Source: Anaeromyxobacter soli (lineage in GTDB: Bacteria; Myxococcota; Myxococcia; Myxococcales; Anaeromyxobacteraceae). Taken from it: 64,000 nt of DNA. Under the pieces are notes generated by a model. That model worked only from the letters and a program-made list of their open reading frames with translations. It did not search any database and was not told the origin of the DNA. The stretch covers positions 1 through 64,000 of the forward strand of contig NZ_JAKZLF010000030.1 of the NCBI RefSeq assembly GCF_022808855.1, in the 5' to 3' direction. Position 1 is the first letter of the stretch. Each line of letters begins with the position of its first letter. Below are positions 1 through 8,573 of this stretch, piece by piece. Position numbers and translations under genes: made by a program.

Positions 1-436
1 CGCCCGCGCGCACGAGCGCCCAGGCCGCCGCGCGCGCGGCCCCGCCCGCCCCGGCGAGGAGCGCGCGCGCGCCGGGCCGGAGGCCCTCCTCGCCGAGCAG
101 CATGAGGCACGCCGCGGCGTCGGTGTTGAACCCCTCCCAGCCGCGCTCGGTGCGCCGGAGCGTGTTCACCGCCCCCACCTCGCGCGCGACCGGGTCCACC
201 GCCTCGCAGAGCGCGGCCGCGGCCCGCTTGTGGGGGACCGTGACGTTGAGGCCCTGGAAGCCCAGCGCGTGCGCGCCGCGCAGCGCCTCCTCGAGCCGCT
301 CGGGCGCCACCGGCAGCGCGACGTAGACGGCGTCGATGCCGAGGTGCTCGAAGGCCGCCGCCTGCAGCTCCGGCGAGCGGCTGTGGCGCACCGGCTGGCC
401 GACGACGCCGTAGAGGGCGGTCCTCCCGCTGATCAC
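1..436 (-). CDS. aroE: Shikimate dehydrogenase, N-terminal part (cut by window edge)
   Basis: Reduces 3-dehydroshikimate to shikimate with NADPH in the cytoplasm. About 145 codons are present; the C-terminus lies beyond base 1. The GTG start (434-436) opens with a substrate-binding segment containing RHSRSP, followed by LNVTVPHK with the catalytic lysine, and EGFNTDAAA with the conserved aspartate after the hinge. A glycine-rich loop (GAGGAARA) then begins the NADP-binding domain. GTG overlaps the aroA stop as GTGA, so translation is probably coupled and the gene is the last visible member of the aroF-tyrA-aroA-aroE operon. I translated this region directly because the edge truncates it. Family assignment is firm; the C-terminal half cannot be judged. 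Confidence 0.93.
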   Translation of the reverse strand, partial: MISGRTALYGVVGQPVRHSRSPELQAAAFEHLGIDAVYVALPVAPERLEEALRGAHALGFQGLNVTVPHKRAAAALCEAVDPVAREVGAVNTLRRTERGWEGFNTDAAACLMLLGEEGLRPGARALLAGAGGAARAAAWALVRAG

Positions 437-1731
437 GCGCCGCCCCCGGAGAGCCCGTCGAGGAGCGCGAAGAAGGAGGGGAAGCTCGTCGAGACGCAGG
501 CGACGTCGTCGAGCACGACCTCCTCGCCCGAGAGGAGCTGCGCGATCGCCATCGACATGGCGATGCGGTGGTCGAGGCGCGTCTGCACGGTCACGCCGCG
601 CAGCGGCGTCGGCCCCTCGATGGCGCAGCCGTCGTCGAAGAGCTCGATCCGCGCGCCCGCCCGGGCGAGCGTCTCTCCCATCGCGGCGAGCCGGTCGGAC
701 TCCTTCACGCGGAGCTCGCGGGCGTCGCGGATGACGGTCCGGCCGCGCGCCTGGGTCGCCATCACCATCACGACCGGCAGCTCGTCGATGAGCCGGGGGA
801 TGATGGCGCCGCGGATCTCCGTGGCCTGGAGCGCCGCCGCGCGCACGGTGACGTCGGCGCGCGGCTCGCCCGCGAGCTCGCGCTCGTTCGTCCGCACCAC
901 CTCGGCGCCCATCGCGGCGAGCACGTCGAGCAGGCCCGTGCGCGTCGGGTTCACCCCGAGGTTCCGCACCGTCACCTCGGAGCCGGGGAGCGCGGCCGCG
1001 CCGCAGAGGAAGAACGCCGCCGAGGAGATGTCGCCCGGGACGTCGACGCGGCCGCCGCGGGGCCGCGCCGGGGCGATCGTCACCTCGAGGCCGTCCACGC
1101 GGACCGGCACGCCCATCCCGGCGAGCATGCGCTCGGTGTGATCGCGCGAGCGCTCCGGCTCGGCGACCGAGGTCTCACCCTCCGCGAATAGCCCGGCGAG
1201 GAGGCACGCGCTCTTCACCTGCGCGCTCGCGACCTCCAGCGCGTGGCGCACGCCCCGGAGCGGCCGGCCGCGCACCACCACCGGCGGGAGCCGGTCGCCG
1301 TCGCGCGCGGAGAGATCCGCCCCCATGCGGCGGAGCGGATCGATGACGCGGCGGACGGGCCTGCGACGCAGCGAGGCGTCCCCGGTGAGGATCGAGAGGC
1401 CGGGCACGCCCGACAGGACGCCGGTGAGGAGCCGGAGGCTCGTGCCGGAGTTCCCGCAGTCCACCACGTCGCCTGGCTCGCGCAGCGCCGCGGGCGGGAC
1501 GACCACGAGCTCGTCGCCCTCGGCGCGCACCGCCGCGCCGAGCGCCTCGACGGCGCGGCGGGTGGCGTGGACGTCCTCCGCGTCGAGGAGGCCGCGCACG
1601 CGGGTCTCGCCGGTCGAGAGGGCGCCGAAGAGCAGCGCGCGATGCGAGATGGACTTGTCGCCCGGGACCTCGATCGATCCGCGGAGCGGCCCCTCGCGAC
1701 GGCAGGTGAGCGGTCCGGTTCCTGTGCTCAA
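433..1731 (-). CDS. aroA: 3-phosphoshikimate 1-carboxyvinyltransferase (EPSP synthase)
   Basis: Condenses shikimate-3-phosphate with PEP to give EPSP, the sixth step of the shikimate pathway. The 432-residue product has [13 protein letters not shown] near residue 20, the [10 protein letters not shown] phosphate-binding segment, [11 protein letters not shown], and the C-terminal ELRVKESDR and LDHRIAMS motifs, so both lobes are complete. I chose the TTG at 1729-1731: it overlaps the tyrA stop as TTGA, lies just after a GGAGGA ribosome-binding site, and leaves the usual length. Upstream in-frame codons lie inside tyrA. Position between tyrA and aroE supports a coupled operon for aromatic amino acids. 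The TGDxSLxxRP pattern resembles the Bacillus/CP4-like class, which is an inference from memory of the family. Confidence 0.95.
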   Translation of the reverse strand: MSTGTGPLTCRREGPLRGSIEVPGDKSISHRALLFGALSTGETRVRGLLDAEDVHATRRAVEALGAAVRAEGDELVVVPPAALREPGDVVDCGNSGTSLRLLTGVLSGVPGLSILTGDASLRRRPVRRVIDPLRRMGADLSARDGDRLPPVVVRGRPLRGVRHALEVASAQVKSACLLAGLFAEGETSVAEPERSRDHTERMLAGMGVPVRVDGLEVTIAPARPRGGRVDVPGDISSAAFFLCGAAALPGSEVTVRNLGVNPTRTGLLDVLAAMGAEVVRTNERELAGEPRADVTVRAAALQATEIRGAIIPRLIDELPVVMVMATQARGRTVIRDARELRVKESDRLAAMGETLARAGARIELFDDGCAIEGPTPLRGVTVQTRLDHRIAMSMAIAQLLSGEEVVLDDVACVSTSFPSFFALLDGLSGGGA

Positions 1732-2573
1732 AAGATCTCCTCCCGCGCCTTTCGCGCGGCCTCGAGCGCGTGGCGCGCCGCCTCGGGCGACTCGACGACG
1801 GCGGCGAGGAGCCGCGCGAGGTGGCGCTCGAGCCGCGCCGCCGCGTCCGGGAGCCCGGCGTTCCGCCGGGCGACCTCGCCCTGGATGTCGAAGGGGAACG
1901 CCGCGAGGCGCGTCATGTCCTTGAGGCCCGGGCCGGCGAGCTTCATGGCGAGCGGGCCGGCCTCGCGCGCGGCGACGGCGAGCGCGGAGGCGACGAGGTA
2001 CGGCAGGTGCGAGACCATCGCCACCGCGCCGTCGTGCTCGGCGGCGGTGCAGCGCTCCACCTTGGCGCCGAGGGCGAGGTGCAGCGCGGCGACCCGCTCG
2101 ACCGCCTCGGCGGGCGCGTCGGTGCAGACCGCCACCGTGCCGCCCTTCCACTTGTCGGCGCTCGCGCCGGCGTAGCCGCCGTGGCCGCCGAACATCGGGT
2201 GCGCGCCCACGAAGGCGACGCCCGGCCGGACCGCCGCCCGCGCCGCGGCGACGACGTGCGCCTTCGCGCCGCCGACGTCGGTGAGCACGGCGCCGTCGGG
2301 CAGGAGCCGCGAGACCGGCCCGAGGAGCGCCTCGATGGCGGCGACCGGCGTGCAGAGCACGGCGAGCTCGCACGCCGCGAGCGCGGCGTCCGGCGCCGCG
2401 CGGGCCTCGTCGGCGACGCCGTCGCCGAGCGCCTGGGCGCGGACGTCCTCCCGCGGCTCGACCGCGACGATGCGCACGGAAGGATCGACGGCGCGCACGG
2501 CGCGCGCGAGCGAGGCGCCCATGAGCCCCAGGCCGACGACGCCCATCGTGCGAGGGAGCGCGCTCGCGGCCAC
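1728..2573 (-). CDS. tyrA: Prephenate (or arogenate) dehydrogenase
   Basis: Oxidatively decarboxylates prephenate to 4-hydroxyphenylpyruvate (or arogenate to tyrosine) with NAD(P). The 281-residue protein starts with a Rossmann loop ([12 protein letters not shown]) and carries the family segment [18 protein letters not shown] with its active-site His, then a helical C-terminal dimer domain. There is no fused chorismate mutase or ACT domain; a separate AroH-type mutase lies upstream at 3633-3986. The GTG at 2571-2573 is chosen because a GGGAGGT site sits just before it and only two bases separate it from the aroF stop; an internal ATG at 2544-2546 is the alternative. Substrate preference between prephenate and arogenate cannot be read here. 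Confidence 0.92.
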   Translation of the reverse strand: MAASALPRTMGVVGLGLMGASLARAVRAVDPSVRIVAVEPREDVRAQALGDGVADEARAAPDAALAACELAVLCTPVAAIEALLGPVSRLLPDGAVLTDVGGAKAHVVAAARAAVRPGVAFVGAHPMFGGHGGYAGASADKWKGGTVAVCTDAPAEAVERVAALHLALGAKVERCTAAEHDGAVAMVSHLPYLVASALAVAAREAGPLAMKLAGPGLKDMTRLAAFPFDIQGEVARRNAGLPDAAARLERHLARLLAAVVESPEAARHALEAARKAREEIF

Positions 2574-2575
2574 GG

Positions 2576-3454
2576 CTAGACCTCCCGCCCGACCGCGGCC
2601 GCCACGGCGGCCAGCCTGGGGAGGAGCGCCTCGAGCCCTGCGGGCGTGAGCGACTGCGGCCCGTCGGAGCGGGCGCGCGCGGGATCCGGGTGCACCTCGA
2701 GGAGCAGCCCGTCCGCCCCGGCGGCGACCGCCGCGAGCGCCATGGCCGGCACGAGGCTGCGCTTGCCGGTCCCGTGCGAGGGATCGACGACCACCGGCAG
2801 GTGCGTGAGCTCCTTCAGGACCGGCACCGCGGAGAGGTCGAGGGTGTTCCGCGTCGCGCGCTCGAACGTCCGGATACCGCGCTCGCAGAGGATGACGTCG
2901 GGGTTCCCGGCCGCGAGCACGTACTCCGCGGCCATGAGGAGCTCCTCGATCGTGCCGGACATCGCGCGCTTCAGGAGCACCGGCTTGCCGGCCGCGCCGA
3001 CCGCGCGCAGGAGGTCGTAGTTCTGCATGTTGCGCGCGCCGATCTGGAGGCAGTCGGCGTACTCGGCGACGAGGCCGACCGCGTCCGGGCTCATCACCTC
3101 GGTCACCACCGGCAGGCCGGTGAGCTCGCGCGCGCGGGCGAGCAGCGCGAGGCCCTCCTCGCCGAGCCCCTGGAACGTGTACGGCGACGAGCGCGGCTTG
3201 AACGCGCCGCCGCGCAGGAGCCGGGCGCCCGCCGCCTTCGCCGCGCGGGCGACCGTCTCGAGCTGCTCCCAGCTCTCCACGGCGCACGGCCCCGCCACGA
3301 CCGGCACGCGGCTCCCGCCGAACGCGACGGCGGCCGGGCCGCGCCCCACCGTTACGATCGTGCGGCCCGGGTGCAGCTCCAGCGAGGCGAGCTCGTACGG
3401 CTCCGAGACGCCCTCGATCTCCGCCTCGGAGGCGCTCTTCTTGATCGGCACCAT
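2576..3454 (-). CDS. aroF: 3-deoxy-7-phosphoheptulonate synthase (DAHP synthase)
   Basis: Joins PEP and erythrose-4-phosphate, the first step of the shikimate pathway. The 292-residue protein has the type I-beta/KDO8P-like barrel: [63 protein letters not shown] and [11 protein letters not shown] are all present, including the metal-binding Cys and His. The N-terminal extension before the barrel is only about 45 residues, shorter than the full ferredoxin-like regulatory domain of Thermotoga-type enzymes, so feedback control may differ. ATG at 3454 follows a GAGGAC site. It heads the aroF-tyrA-aroA-aroE run after a 178-base leader that contains GC hairpins. Confidence 0.95.
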   Translation of the reverse strand: MVPIKKSASEAEIEGVSEPYELASLELHPGRTIVTVGRGPAAVAFGGSRVPVVAGPCAVESWEQLETVARAAKAAGARLLRGGAFKPRSSPYTFQGLGEEGLALLARARELTGLPVVTEVMSPDAVGLVAEYADCLQIGARNMQNYDLLRAVGAAGKPVLLKRAMSGTIEELLMAAEYVLAAGNPDVILCERGIRTFERATRNTLDLSAVPVLKELTHLPVVVDPSHGTGKRSLVPAMALAAVAAGADGLLLEVHPDPARARSDGPQSLTPAGLEALLPRLAAVAAAVGREV

Positions 3455-3521
3455 CGTCCTCGAAGTCCTCTCTAGACGGGGGCTCTTCCCCCGCCCGACC
3501 GGGCGAGTCGCGCCGCGGCCG

Positions 3522-3538
3522 CCGGCCTCGCAGGCCGG
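3522..3538. other. GC hairpin in the aroF leader
   Basis: CCGGCCT and AGGCCGG form a perfect seven-base stem around a CGC loop. A second shorter inverted repeat (CGCCCG-AC-CGGGCG, 3492-3505) lies nearer aroF. Both fall in the 178 bases between aroH and aroF, in either the aroH tail or the aroF leader. No U-run follows, so this is weak as a terminator, and I see no leader peptide to support attenuation. Confidence 0.3.
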
Positions 3539-3632
3539 GCGCGGCTCGAGGCGGCTCCGCGGCGCTCGCGGTGGCGCCCCGAAGGGCTCGCTCGGCTCGT
3601 TGACTGTTCACGGATCATGATCGGTGGTCCGC

Positions 3633-3986
3633 TCACGGCTCCCGGTGCAGATCCGGCCGCAGCGCCTGGGCGCCGCGAAGATACACGTGGCTGCGCGGCC
3701 CGGCGGAGTCGACGTGCAGGAGCACGCGCACCACCCGGGGCATCGAGCCCGGCACCGGGATCTCCTGGGAGCAGATCATGGGGACGCCCGTCCACCCGGC
3801 CACCCGCGCCGACCGGGCGGGGAAGTCCGCGTCGAGATCGTGGGTCACGGTGAAGATGGCCCAGACGATGTCGGCCGGGCCGATCTCGTTCCGCCGCTCG
3901 ATCTCGCGGCACAGCTCGACGACGGCCTCTTCCATGGCCGGCACGCTGTTCGCCGCGACCTGCGTCGCCCCACGGATTCCGCGCAT
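3633..3986 (-). CDS. aroH: Chorismate mutase, AroH class
   Basis: Converts chorismate to prephenate, feeding tyrA and phenylalanine synthesis. The 117-residue product matches the small trimeric Bacillus AroH fold: an opening MRGIRGATQVAANS with the active-site Arg of RGAT, then ELCREIERRNEI, IFTVTHDLDADFPARSAR, and a C-terminal RVLLHVDSA segment with the substrate-binding Arg. This class is distinct from the helical AroQ domain usually fused to TyrA or PheA. It lies upstream of aroF on the same strand and supplies the mutase activity missing from tyrA here. A TGGACA-17-TAGACT promoter ends 12 bases before the ATG. Confidence 0.93.
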   Translation of the reverse strand: MRGIRGATQVAANSVPAMEEAVVELCREIERRNEIGPADIVWAIFTVTHDLDADFPARSARVAGWTGVPMICSQEIPVPGSMPRVVRVLLHVDSAGPRSHVYLRGAQALRPDLHREP

Positions 3987-3998
3987 CGGGAGCGGAGG

Positions 3999-4027
3999 AG
4001 TCTACGGAATGGGCACACCCCTGTCCA
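3999..4027 (-). promoter_or_regulatory. Sigma-70-type promoter of aroH, very short leader
   Basis: On the minus strand TGGACA (4027-4022), a 17-base spacer and TAGACT (4004-3999) sit 12 bases before the aroH ATG. The expected start point is only about five or six bases from the start codon, and no Shine-Dalgarno sequence fits. Confidence 0.6.
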
Positions 4028-4049
4028 CCGCGCGGGGCGACCGGCGGCC

Positions 4050-4067
4050 CCGTGCGGCGCCGCACGG
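4050..4067. repeat. Perfect 18-base palindrome
   Basis: CCGTGCGGCGCCGCACGG reads the same on both strands. It sits between the zinc-ribbon gene stop and the aroH promoter. It could be a terminator stem without a U-run or a protein-binding site; the sequence alone does not decide. Confidence 0.6.
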
Positions 4068-4105
4068 CGCGCGCGCGGAGCGGCGCGGGCCGGCGCCGCC
4101 GTGCT

Positions 4106-4312
4106 TCACCGCGAGTCCGCGCGCGACGAGGGGCCGAGCACGCGGAGGTCGCCCTGGACGGGCAGCCGCCAGACGCGCTTGCACCGGCGGCACTTGAGCT
4201 CGACCGCCCCCTCGACCACCCGGGCGAGCAGGCTGCCGCAGCCGCAGCGGACGTCGTCGCAGCCGTCTGAAGAGGCGGGCGGCGCCTTCTCCATGTTGCG
4301 AGTGATTCGCAT
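4106..4312 (-). CDS. Small zinc-ribbon protein, Com-like
   Basis: A 68-residue protein with four cysteines arranged as RCGCGSLLARVVEG followed by ELKCRRCKRVWRL, that is CxC then CxxC about 17 residues later, the pattern of a treble-clef or ribbon zinc site. This resembles the phage Mu Com-type zinc-finger family, whose founder is a translational activator; a similar job here is only a guess. The start at 4312 (MRITRN) is chosen because a TTGACA-18-TACGCT promoter ends nine bases upstream, so any start further upstream would be outside the transcript; ATG at 4294 is also possible. It is monocistronic, between CitE-like and aroH genes. Confidence 0.75.
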   Translation of the reverse strand: MRITRNMEKAPPASSDGCDDVRCGCGSLLARVVEGAVELKCRRCKRVWRLPVQGDLRVLGPSSRADSR

Positions 4313-4321
4313 TATCGACGG

Positions 4322-4351
4322 AGCGTAGTCGGCCGGGGACGCTCCTGTCAA
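4322..4351 (-). promoter_or_regulatory. Strong promoter of the zinc-ribbon gene
   Basis: Minus-strand consensus TTGACA (4351-4346), 18-base spacer and TACGCT (4327-4322). The -10 box ends nine bases before the chosen ATG, so the transcript leader would be about three bases. The -35 also overlaps the region just past the stop of the CitE-like gene. Confidence 0.65.
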
Positions 4352-4365
4352 CCGGGCGGGTGCCC

Positions 4366-5244
4366 TCACTCAGCAGCCGGTCCCCGCGCGGCGATCGCCT
4401 CGGCGAGCGCCACGAGGCGGCGCGCTGCGGCGACGTGCAGCGCCTCGACGAGCCGCCCGTCCACCACCACGACGCCCTGCCCCGCCGCCTCCGCGGCGGC
4501 GTGCGCGGCGATCACCCGGCGCGCCTCCTCGAGCTCCGCGCCGCCCGGCGCGAACGCGCGGTTGGCGGCCGCGATCGTCTTCGGGTGGATGAGGGTCTTG
4601 CCGTCGAAGCCGAGGTCGCGCCCCTGCCGGCAGCTCGCCTCGAGCCCCGCGTCGTCCGCGAGGTCGAGGTGCACCCCGTCGAGCGCGGCGAGCCCGGCGG
4701 CGCGGGCGGCGAGCAGGAGGAGGCCGAGGCTCGTCAGCACCTCGAGCCGCCCCGGCGTGTGCCGTGCGCCGAGGTCCTTCACGAGGTCGCTCGTGCCCGC
4801 GACGAGGCAGGCGAGCCGCGGCGAGGCGCGGGCGACCTCGGCGGCGGCAAGGACGCCGCGCGGCGTCTCGATCATGCACCACACCGCGAGGCTCCCCGGG
4901 GCGCCGGCCGCCGCGAGCGCCGCCTCCGCCGCGTGCACCTCCGCGGCGGACTCGACCTTGGGCAGCACCACCGCATCCGCGCCGGCGCGCGCGAGGGCGG
5001 CGAGATCGTCCGCCCCCCACGGCGTGGCGAGGCCGTTCACCCGCACCGCGAGCTCGCGGTGACCGAAGCCGCCCGCCGCGAGCGCCTCCACCACGCGGGC
5101 GCGGGCCTCACGCTTCGCGGCCGGCGCGACGGCGTCCTCGAGGTCGAGGATGAGGGCGTCGGCGTCGAGCGTGCGCGCCTTCTCGATCGCGCGGGCGTTC
5201 GCGCCGGGGACGTAGAGGACGCTGCGGCGAGGGCGTACGGACAC
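4366..5244 (-). CDS. CitE/HpcH-family CoA-ester lyase
   Basis: A 292-residue TIM-barrel lyase of the CitE family, which cleaves or hydrolyses citryl-, malyl- or methylmalyl-CoA type substrates. Motifs in order: RSVLYVPGANARAIEKA, ILDLEDAVAP with metal-binding acids, VRVNGL, VVLPKVESA, CMIETPRGV with the catalytic-region Glu, AGTSDLVKDLG, and the C-terminal GFDGKTLIHPKTI. No citrate lyase alpha or gamma subunit genes are nearby, so it is a stand-alone homologue, and (3S)-malyl-CoA thioesterase or beta-methylmalyl-CoA lyase are likelier than citrate lyase. The GTG start follows an AAGGAGG site. Exact substrate cannot be assigned from sequence. Confidence 0.88.
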   Translation of the reverse strand: MSVRPRRSVLYVPGANARAIEKARTLDADALILDLEDAVAPAAKREARARVVEALAAGGFGHRELAVRVNGLATPWGADDLAALARAGADAVVLPKVESAAEVHAAEAALAAAGAPGSLAVWCMIETPRGVLAAAEVARASPRLACLVAGTSDLVKDLGARHTPGRLEVLTSLGLLLLAARAAGLAALDGVHLDLADDAGLEASCRQGRDLGFDGKTLIHPKTIAAANRAFAPGGAELEEARRVIAAHAAAEAAGQGVVVVDGRLVEALHVAAARRLVALAEAIAARGPAAE

Positions 5245-5355
5245 GGGGCCTCCTTCGGGTGCTCGGCCGAGCCTGCCAGAGCGCGGGGGCGACGCCCAGC
5301 CCGCCGTTCACCGAGCCGTTGCGGCGAGCCCGGGGGCGCCGAATGCTCCAGGTGC

Positions 5356-6288
5356 ATGACGCTCGCCGCCGCCCTGATCGCGCTGCTCGCCGCGCAGGCG
5401 CCTCCCGCCGCGCCCGCCTCCGGGGCGGACCCCCGGGCGCTCGGCGGCGCGCGGCAGGAGGCTGCGGCCGCGAGCGCCCCGGCGGCGCAGGACGCGACCC
5501 GCGACGGCCGGAGCCCGACGAGCGGGACCGACGCGGCGGCAGCCGCCACCGCTCCCGTGGGCTCACCCGGACAGCCAGCCGCGGCTCCCGCGCGGAGCGG
5601 GGAGGCCGCCGCCGGGACCGCCTCCGGCGCGCCGGCCGGCAACGCTGCCGCGGGCGTCGCGCGGCCGGTGGGGCGCAGCGCGGACGACGCAGGCACCGCC
5701 GCGGAGCGGGAGGCGGCCCAGCGAGAGGAGCAGCTCCGCCTCGACGCGCAGGCGCTCGACGACGCGCAGCGCACCGCCGAGCTCGAGCAGCTCCGCAAGG
5801 AGGTCGAGGACCTGCGTGGCGCGGTGGACTCGCAGCGCGCGCGGGCCGACGCGCTCGAGGCGCGGCTCGCGGCGCGCGAGGAGGAGGAGGCGCGGCGCGA
5901 GACGGCCGCCGCGGAGGCGACGACGGGGCGCGCCGAGGCGACCGGCGCCACGCTCGGCGCGCTCGACGAGGCGCTGCGCTCGCTCTCGCAGGGCGACGCG
6001 TCGGGCGTCGACGCGGCGCTCGCGGCGCAGGCGGACGCGCTCGAGCGCACGCGGCGGGACGCGCAGACGTACGGCGCCCGGGACGAGGCGATGGGGACGG
6101 GCGAGAGCGCCACCCACGTCGCCGAGGCGCGCGAGGCGCTCGCGCGCGGCGACCTCTACTCGGCGCGCCTCGCCTTGTGGCGCGCCGCCCTCGCGGCGCG
6201 GTCGGCGAACGCCCTCGCGCGCGAGGGGCCGGCGGCGGCGGCTCAGGGCACGGGCGCCGCGGCTCAGGGCACCGGCGCCGGGTACTAG
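5356..6288 (+). CDS. Secreted Ala-rich coiled-coil protein, unknown function
   Basis: I do not recognise a family. The 310-residue product starts with a likely Sec signal (MTLAAALIALLAAQA), then about 95 residues of Ala/Pro/Gly-rich low complexity, a charged coiled coil at about residues 110-200 (repeated Glu-Leu-Arg heptads such as LEQLRKEVEDL), and a helical C-terminal domain in which EAREALARGDLYSARLALWR looks TPR-like. It ends with two copies of AAQGTGA encoded by a 21-base tandem repeat. Probably periplasmic. The ATG at 5356 is chosen for the signal peptide; upstream codons lack one. Divergent from the CitE-like gene and convergent with the HIT gene. Confidence 0.7.
   Translation: MTLAAALIALLAAQAPPAAPASGADPRALGGARQEAAAASAPAAQDATRDGRSPTSGTDAAAAATAPVGSPGQPAAAPARSGEAAAGTASGAPAGNAAAGVARPVGRSADDAGTAAEREAAQREEQLRLDAQALDDAQRTAELEQLRKEVEDLRGAVDSQRARADALEARLAAREEEEARRETAAAEATTGRAEATGATLGALDEALRSLSQGDASGVDAALAAQADALERTRRDAQTYGARDEAMGTGESATHVAEAREALARGDLYSARLALWRAALAARSANALAREGPAAAAQGTGAAAQGTGAGY
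6238..6279 (+). repeat. 21-base tandem repeat in coding sequence
   Basis: Two adjacent 21-base units (6238-6258 and 6259-6279), differing at one base, encode AAQGTGA twice at the C-terminus of the coiled-coil protein. Such a repeat can change copy number by slippage. Confidence 0.85.
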
Positions 6289-6300
6289 CTCGGGTCAACC

Positions 6301-6451
6301 CCGGTATCGCGCGCCGAGCAGACCCCGCAAGGCGCACGAGACCCGAGCCGAGGCGGGCACCCGCAGCGACGCGCGCCGAGGCGTACTGCTTCCGTACGCC
6401 GCAGGCGCAAGGAGCGAGGACGCCCGCCGCAGACCGGGTATCGTGCGCCGA
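6301..6451. repeat. Direct repeat flanking a hairpin in a convergent gap
   Basis: The 163 bases between the coiled-coil gene and the HIT gene hold an imperfect direct repeat of about 17 bases (6301-6317 and 6434-6451, one indel and one mismatch, core TATCG-GCGCCGA). Between the copies lies a perfect seven-base stem, GGCGTAC-TGCTTCC-GTACGCC (6380-6400). No U-run follows the stem in either direction. I see no gene here; it may act in two-way termination or be a remnant of a mobile or processed element. Confidence 0.5.
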
Positions 6452-6796
6452 TTAGCCGGGAGGCCAAGCCATCCGTCTACCTCCCAGCACGTGCAGATGG
6501 ATGTGGAAGACGCTCTGGCCCGCGTCGCGGTTGTGGTTCATGACCACGCGGTAGCCCGGGCCGTCGATGCCGCGCGCCTTCGCGATGGCGGCGCCGGCGC
6601 GGAAGAGCTTGCCGACGAGCGCCTCGTCGTCCGGGCCGAGCTCCATCATGCTCGCGACGTGCTTGCGCGGGACGACGAGCACGTGCGTCGGCGCCTGCGG
6701 GTTCACGTCCTCGAACGCGACGGTGTCCGCGTCCTCGTGGACGATCCGCGCGGGGATCTTCTTCTCGACGATCTTGCAGAAGAGGCAGTCGGACAT
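6452..6796 (-). CDS. HIT-family (HinT-like) nucleotide hydrolase
   Basis: A 114-residue histidine-triad protein of the HinT branch, hydrolases of purine nucleoside phosphoramidates and related adenylates in the cytoplasm. It opens with the zinc-type Cys pair of CLFCKI, has FEDVNPQAPTHVLVVPRKH, and ends with the triad HIHLHVLGGR with the catalytic middle His preceded by QSVFH. Length is typical. The ATG at 6796 follows a GGAGGTCAAGG site only 15 bases after dtd ends, so dtd and this gene form an operon; both proteins act on aminoacyl- or nucleotide-linked by-products. The physiological substrate is unknown. Confidence 0.93.
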   Translation of the reverse strand: MSDCLFCKIVEKKIPARIVHEDADTVAFEDVNPQAPTHVLVVPRKHVASMMELGPDDEALVGKLFRAGAAIAKARGIDGPGYRVVMNHNRDAGQSVFHIHLHVLGGRRMAWPPG

Positions 6797-6811
6797 CCCT
6801 TGACCTCCGGT

Positions 6812-7261
<450 letters not shown>

Positions 7262-7413
7262 GGCGTTCTCCATGTCACGGCGAGGCGCCCCGTTCAACGT
7301 TCCCGAGCGGGCGGCGGGACCCCGAACGGCCGGGCGGGATCCGCCGGCCGCCGGCGCCGACACCGGCGCGTCGCTCCTCGCGCGATCCGCGCGGGGCGCC
7401 GGGTTCCCCGCGG

Positions 7414-7442
7414 GTGACAGCCCTCGGGGCCCGTGCTAGTCC
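7414..7442 (+). promoter_or_regulatory. Promoter of the AstA-like gene
   Basis: GTGACA (7414-7419), 17-base spacer, TAGTCC (7437-7442). The -10 box ends 14 bases before ATG 7457. It overlaps the alternative GTG at 7433, which argues against that start. Confidence 0.55.
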
Positions 7443-7456
7443 TCCCGACCCGACGC

Positions 7457-8482
7457 ATGCTCCTCCTCCGCGACGCGCAGAAGTCGGATCTCGCGAGCCT
7501 CGCCCGGCTCGCGAAGGTGCTGAACACCGTCAACCTGCCGTACGACGAGCGCGCCCTCGCCCGCATCATCGACGGTTCGGTGCGGAGCTTCTCGGCGAAG
7601 ATCCGCGATCCCCTGGAGCGCTCCTACGTCTTCGTGGCGGAGGAGCCGCGCTCCGGCCGGATCGTCGGCACGTCGATGGTGATCGCCCAGCACGGCACGC
7701 GCGAGTCGCCCTGCACGTTCTTCGACGTGTCCGAGCGCGAGCACTACTCGTCGACGATCGACCGGCACTTCAAGCACCAGGTCCTCTCGATCGGCTACCA
7801 CTTCGACGGGCCGACCGAGATCGGCGGGCTGGTGGTGGATCCGGAGGAGCGCGGCGGCGAGGAGCGCGCGGGCAAGCAGCTCGCCTACGTGCGCTTCCTC
7901 TACATGGCGATGTTCCGCGACCGCTTCCGCGAGAAGGTGCTCGCCGAGCTCATGCCGCCGCTCACGAAGGACGGCCGCAGCGCGTTCTGGGAGGCGTTCG
8001 GCAAGCGCTTCACCGACCTCGACTACCAGACCGCCGACAAGAAGAGCCGCGAGAACAAGGAGTTCATCCAGCAGCTCTTCCCGCCCGTGGACGTGTACGC
8101 CACGCTGTTCCCCGAGCAGGTGCAGCGGAACCTCGGCAAGGTGGGCCCCGCCACCGAGCCCGTGCGGCGGATGCTCGACCGGCTCGGCTTCCAGTACGTG
8201 AGCCGCATCGACCCGTTCGACGGCGGGCCGCACTACGAGGCGCGGCTCGAGGACGTCACGCTCGTGCGCGCCTACCGGCGGGCGAAGCTCTCGGAGGAGC
8301 CCCTCGAGCGCGACGGCGAGGAGCGGCTCGTGGGCCTGCACCGGACCGAGGGGAAGAGCCGCTTCCGCGCCGTGCGCGCCCCGGCGCGGATCGACGGCGA
8401 GACGGTCCGCATCCCCGCGAAGGCACGCGAGATTCTGGGCGCGGAGCCGGGCGAGCGGCTCCACCTCGTGCCCTTCGAGTAG
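7457..8482 (+). CDS. astA: Arginine/ornithine N-succinyltransferase (AstA family)
   Basis: Transfers succinyl from succinyl-CoA to the alpha-amino group of arginine or ornithine. The 341-residue GNAT-like protein matches AstA in order: LLLRDAQKSDLASL at the start, YVFVAEE, GGLVVDPEERGG, MAMFRDRFREKVLAEL, SAFWEAFGKRFTDLDY, and IDPFDGGPHYEA, plus a C-terminal RIPAKAREILGAEPGERL segment. In AST catabolism it starts arginine breakdown, but no astBCDE genes are nearby; argC and argB are about 10 kb away. ATG 7457 is used because a promoter lies just upstream. Whether it serves catabolism or a succinylated biosynthetic route is open. Confidence 0.88.
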   Translation: MLLLRDAQKSDLASLARLAKVLNTVNLPYDERALARIIDGSVRSFSAKIRDPLERSYVFVAEEPRSGRIVGTSMVIAQHGTRESPCTFFDVSEREHYSSTIDRHFKHQVLSIGYHFDGPTEIGGLVVDPEERGGEERAGKQLAYVRFLYMAMFRDRFREKVLAELMPPLTKDGRSAFWEAFGKRFTDLDYQTADKKSRENKEFIQQLFPPVDVYATLFPEQVQRNLGKVGPATEPVRRMLDRLGFQYVSRIDPFDGGPHYEARLEDVTLVRAYRRAKLSEEPLERDGEERLVGLHRTEGKSRFRAVRAPARIDGETVRIPAKAREILGAEPGERLHLVPFE

Positions 8483-8573
8483 CGGCCGCGCCCGCTCGCA
8501 CGGAGCGAGCAGCGACCGCGGGTACGGGAATACCCTTTCGAGAGTCAGAGGGCTGCGCTAGAAGCGTCGCCCC

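Noticed and set aside
7433-7456. GTG 7433 as start of the AstA-like gene
   Set aside because: It overlaps the -10 region; family alignment and the promoter support ATG 7457.
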